7,642 nucleotides of DNA. Origin: Atribacterota bacterium. Its GTDB lineage: Bacteria; Atribacterota; Phoenicimicrobiia; Phoenicimicrobiales; Phoenicimicrobiaceae. Shown here piece after piece: positions 5,844 to 7,642 of the stretch (the first letter of the stretch is position 1; each line of letters begins with the position of its first letter). The notes under the pieces are model-generated. The model was not told the DNA's origin. It did not search any database and saw nothing but the letters and a program-made list of their open reading frames with translations. The translations under genes and the position numbers were made by a program. The DNA is taken from the NCBI GenBank assembly GCA_030666935.1, contig DAOUWX010000084.1:1-7642 (forward strand), written 5' to 3'.

Positions 5844-7376
5844 ATGATAGATAATATAGTTATTTTCGATACTACACTTCGAGATGGAGAACAATGTCCG
5901 GGTGCATCACTTAATACTAATGAAAAATTGGAGGTAGCCAGGCAATTAGAGAATCTTAATGTAGATGTAATGGAAGCGGGTTTTCCTATTGCTTCACCAG
6001 GGGATTTTGAGGGCGTTAAGCTGGTAGCTAAAACCATTAAAGGTTGTACTATTGCTGGTTTAGCTCGAACAGTAAAGAAAGATATTGAACGTGCCTGGGA
6101 AGCAATTAAGTATTCCGAAAGGCCACGAATCCACACTTTTATTGCCACTTCTCCTATTCATATGCAATATAAACTGCAGCTTTCTCCTGAACAAGTTTTA
6201 GAGCAGGCAGTTGAGGCAGTAAAATATGCCCGTAAGCTCTGTCCGGAAGTGGAATTTTCAGCAGAAGATGCCAGTAGGAGCGAGAAAAAATTTCTATACA
6301 GAATTTTTGAAAAAGTAATTAAGGCTGGTGCTACTATAATAAATGTGCCTGATACAGTAGGATATGCCCAACCGGAGGAATTTGGCAGGTTAATAAAAGA
6401 TATTAAAGAAAATGTTTCTAATATCGAAAAAGCAATTATTAGTGTTCATTGTCACAATGACTTGGGATTAGCCGTGGCTAATTCTTTGGAAGCAATAAAA
6501 AATGGGGCTACTCAAATAGAGTGTACTATAAATGGAATTGGTGAGAGAGCAGGAAATGCTTCTTTGGAAGAGATTGTTATGGCCCTTCAAACCAGGAAGG
6601 ATATTTATCACAAAGTTACCCGGATTAATTCCACACAGATACACCCTATTAGTAGATTGGTGAGTAAATTAACTGGCTTTACAGTTCAGCCCAATAAAGC
6701 AATAGTGGGGAAAAATGCCTTTGCACATGAGGCAGGTATCCATCAGGCTGGAATATTGAAAGAGCGTACCACCTATGAAATTATGACCCCTCAATCAGTA
6801 GGTTTAGAAAGCAATAGTTTGGTTTTAGGAAAACATTCAGGGCGGCATGCCCTGAAAAATAAGTTAGAAGAGATGGGTTATGCTTTAGATAAAGAAAAAT
6901 TAAATGAAGTATTTGAAAAATTTAAGAGATTGGCAGATAAAAAGAAAGAGATTTTCATTGAAGATTTAGAGGCAATTGTATCCGAGGAAGTAATAGGTAA
7001 AATCCCAGAGACCTTTAAATTGGACTATTTTCATATAAATACCGGTAATAATACTTTACCAACCACGACAGTAAGATTATTTTACCAGGATAAAAAATTT
7101 GAAGATGCAGCCTGTGGAGATGGTCCGGTAGACGCTTCTTTTAATGCAATAGATCGCATTACTAAATTTAAGGTAAAATTAGTAGATTATAATGTGCGAG
7201 CTTTAACTAGAGGTAAGGATGCTCAAGGGGAAGCGACGGTAAAAATAAGGGATGAGAAAGGGAATATCTTTACAGGCAGAAGTACAAGTACTGATACCTT
7301 AGAAGCCAGCATAAGAGCTTATCTTAAAGCGGTAAATAGAATAGCTTATAATTCAGCTTCAGCTACTCATTGTTAG
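5844..7376 (+). CDS. leuA: 2-isopropylmalate synthase
   Basis: This enzyme condenses 2-ketoisovalerate with acetyl-CoA to 2-isopropylmalate, the first leucine-specific step. It has 510 residues, the length of the shorter B. subtilis-type LeuA, which it resembles throughout. The TIM-barrel catalytic domain (about 1-270) begins FDTTLRDGEQCPGASLN, with Arg13-Asp14 for catalysis and metal; HCHND (202-206) gives the metal-binding HxH, and NGIGERAGN (230-238) is family specific. A linker subdomain carries GKHSGRHAL (329-337). The C-terminal allosteric LeuA dimer domain (about 390-500) includes CGDGPVDASFNAID, so leucine feedback inhibition is expected. The motif has Cys where most members have Ser (DGEQCPG against DGEQSPG). 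ATG 5844 is chosen because GGGGGA lies seven bases upstream and homology starts there; ATG 5829 would add five residues but has a poor ribosome site. Confidence 0.96.
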   Translation: MIDNIVIFDTTLRDGEQCPGASLNTNEKLEVARQLENLNVDVMEAGFPIASPGDFEGVKLVAKTIKGCTIAGLARTVKKDIERAWEAIKYSERPRIHTFIATSPIHMQYKLQLSPEQVLEQAVEAVKYARKLCPEVEFSAEDASRSEKKFLYRIFEKVIKAGATIINVPDTVGYAQPEEFGRLIKDIKENVSNIEKAIISVHCHNDLGLAVANSLEAIKNGATQIECTINGIGERAGNASLEEIVMALQTRKDIYHKVTRINSTQIHPISRLVSKLTGFTVQPNKAIVGKNAFAHEAGIHQAGILKERTTYEIMTPQSVGLESNSLVLGKHSGRHALKNKLEEMGYALDKEKLNEVFEKFKRLADKKKEIFIEDLEAIVSEEVIGKIPETFKLDYFHINTGNNTLPTTTVRLFYQDKKFEDAACGDGPVDASFNAIDRITKFKVKLVDYNVRALTRGKDAQGEATVKIRDEKGNIFTGRSTSTDTLEASIRAYLKAVNRIAYNSASATHC

Positions 7377-7388
7377 TTGGTTAAAATA

Positions 7389-7482
7389 CAGTAACAAGTA
7401 ATATGTAATGAGTAATAAGATTTAATTTCTGAAATTAGAGGAACCGATAATTATCACAAGCTACATATTACATCACTTACTG
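7389..7482. repeat. Imperfect long hairpin in the intergenic region after leuA
   Basis: CAGTAA (7389-7394) pairs with TTACTG (7477-7482), then GTAATATGTA (7398-7407) with TACATATTAC (7462-7471), and at the centre TAATTTC (7423-7429) with GAAATTA (7431-7437). The stem lacks a following T run and is AT-rich, so a simple terminator is unlikely. The rest of the gap (7483-7604) is low-complexity sequence with short tandem-like units such as CAATACTCGATACTCAATAC (7521-7540). No gene is seen between 7377 and 7604. Confidence 0.45.
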
Positions 7483-7567
7483 GTTCACTGGCAAACAGGG
7501 TAACCGGGTAACTTTATACGCAATACTCGATACTCAATACAATATACTGTTTTTCTATACACTATAG

Positions 7568-7586
7568 TATTCACTAACGACTGATT
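7568..7586 (+). repeat. 19-base direct repeat shared with the ilvC-pheA gap (copy 2)
   Basis: TATTCACTAACGACTGATT matches 4919-4937 at 17 of 19 positions. In both places it sits a few tens of bases upstream of the ribosome binding site of the next gene, at the right-hand end of a repeat-rich gap. Confidence 0.6.
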
Positions 7587-7604
7587 AAAAGGAAGTGATT
7601 AAAG

Positions 7605-7642
7605 GTGAACAAGAAAATAGAAATAATGGATACTACTTTAAG
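7605..7642 (+). CDS. Start of a second LeuA/CimA-like acyltransferase (3' truncated by window edge)
   Basis: GTG 7605 is preceded six bases upstream by AAGGAAGTGA (7589-7598), a good ribosome site. Only about 12 residues are visible, reading MNKKIEIMDTTL and then the first two bases of a probable Arg codon. The MDTTLR-type opening is the N-terminal hallmark of the HMGL-like family (2-isopropylmalate, citramalate and homocitrate synthases), where the Arg-Asp that follows is catalytic. Citramalate synthase, which gives a threonine-independent route to isoleucine, would fit an ilv-leu cluster, but a second isopropylmalate synthase is equally possible from so short a piece. No symbol is assigned. 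It continues on the same strand after a 228-base repeat-rich gap, so co-transcription with leuA is uncertain. Confidence 0.75.
   Translation, partial: MNKKIEIMDTTL

Noticed and set aside
5819..6148. 109-codon open frame on the minus strand over the leuA start
   Set aside because: It lies wholly opposite well-conserved leuA coding sequence, lacks recognisable domains and is a shadow frame; the other minus-strand frames are the same.

Overview
This window is a branched-chain amino acid (ilv-leu) biosynthesis cluster, all on the + strand, from an AT-rich bacterium. The T-box leader, strong purine-rich ribosome binding sites and TTG/GTG starts point to a Clostridia-like Firmicute or a relative that also uses T-boxes. 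The restless AT-rich intergenic repeats remind me of uncultivated anaerobic lineages such as Atribacterota, but that is an impression and not a placement.

Layout. The 3' half of ilvD (dihydroxy-acid dehydratase) enters from the left edge and ends at 797. A 662-base gap before ilvB holds no gene but is densely regulatory. It contains a probable sigma-A-type promoter (867-895), a complete T-box leader with a leucine CUC specifier (about 924-1208) ending in its own terminator, and then, with almost no spacer, a ykkC-family subtype 2 riboswitch (about 1215-1340), most likely ppGpp-sensing, with a second overlapping terminator (1322-1386). Next come ilvB and ilvN (acetohydroxyacid synthase subunits, ATGA overlap), ilvC (ketol-acid reductoisomerase), pheA (prephenate dehydratase) and leuA (2-isopropylmalate synthase). 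The first codons of a second LeuA/CimA-like enzyme run off the right edge.

How the genes work together. IlvBN, IlvC and IlvD carry out the shared valine/isoleucine steps from pyruvate or 2-ketobutyrate to the 2-keto acids. LeuA diverts 2-ketoisovalerate to leucine. PheA, which makes phenylpyruvate, is an outsider placed between ilvC and leuA. The two-switch leader suggests that full-length ilvB mRNA is made only when leucyl-tRNA is uncharged and, probably, ppGpp is raised: a two-input starvation gate.

Most notable points: the tandem T-box/ppGpp leader; a KARI cofactor loop lacking the usual NADPH-phosphate contacts and carrying Asp before the conserved Trp, which predicts NADH use; and two intergenic regions (about 4785-4937 and 7389-7586) built from imperfect inverted repeats that share a 19-base end sequence.
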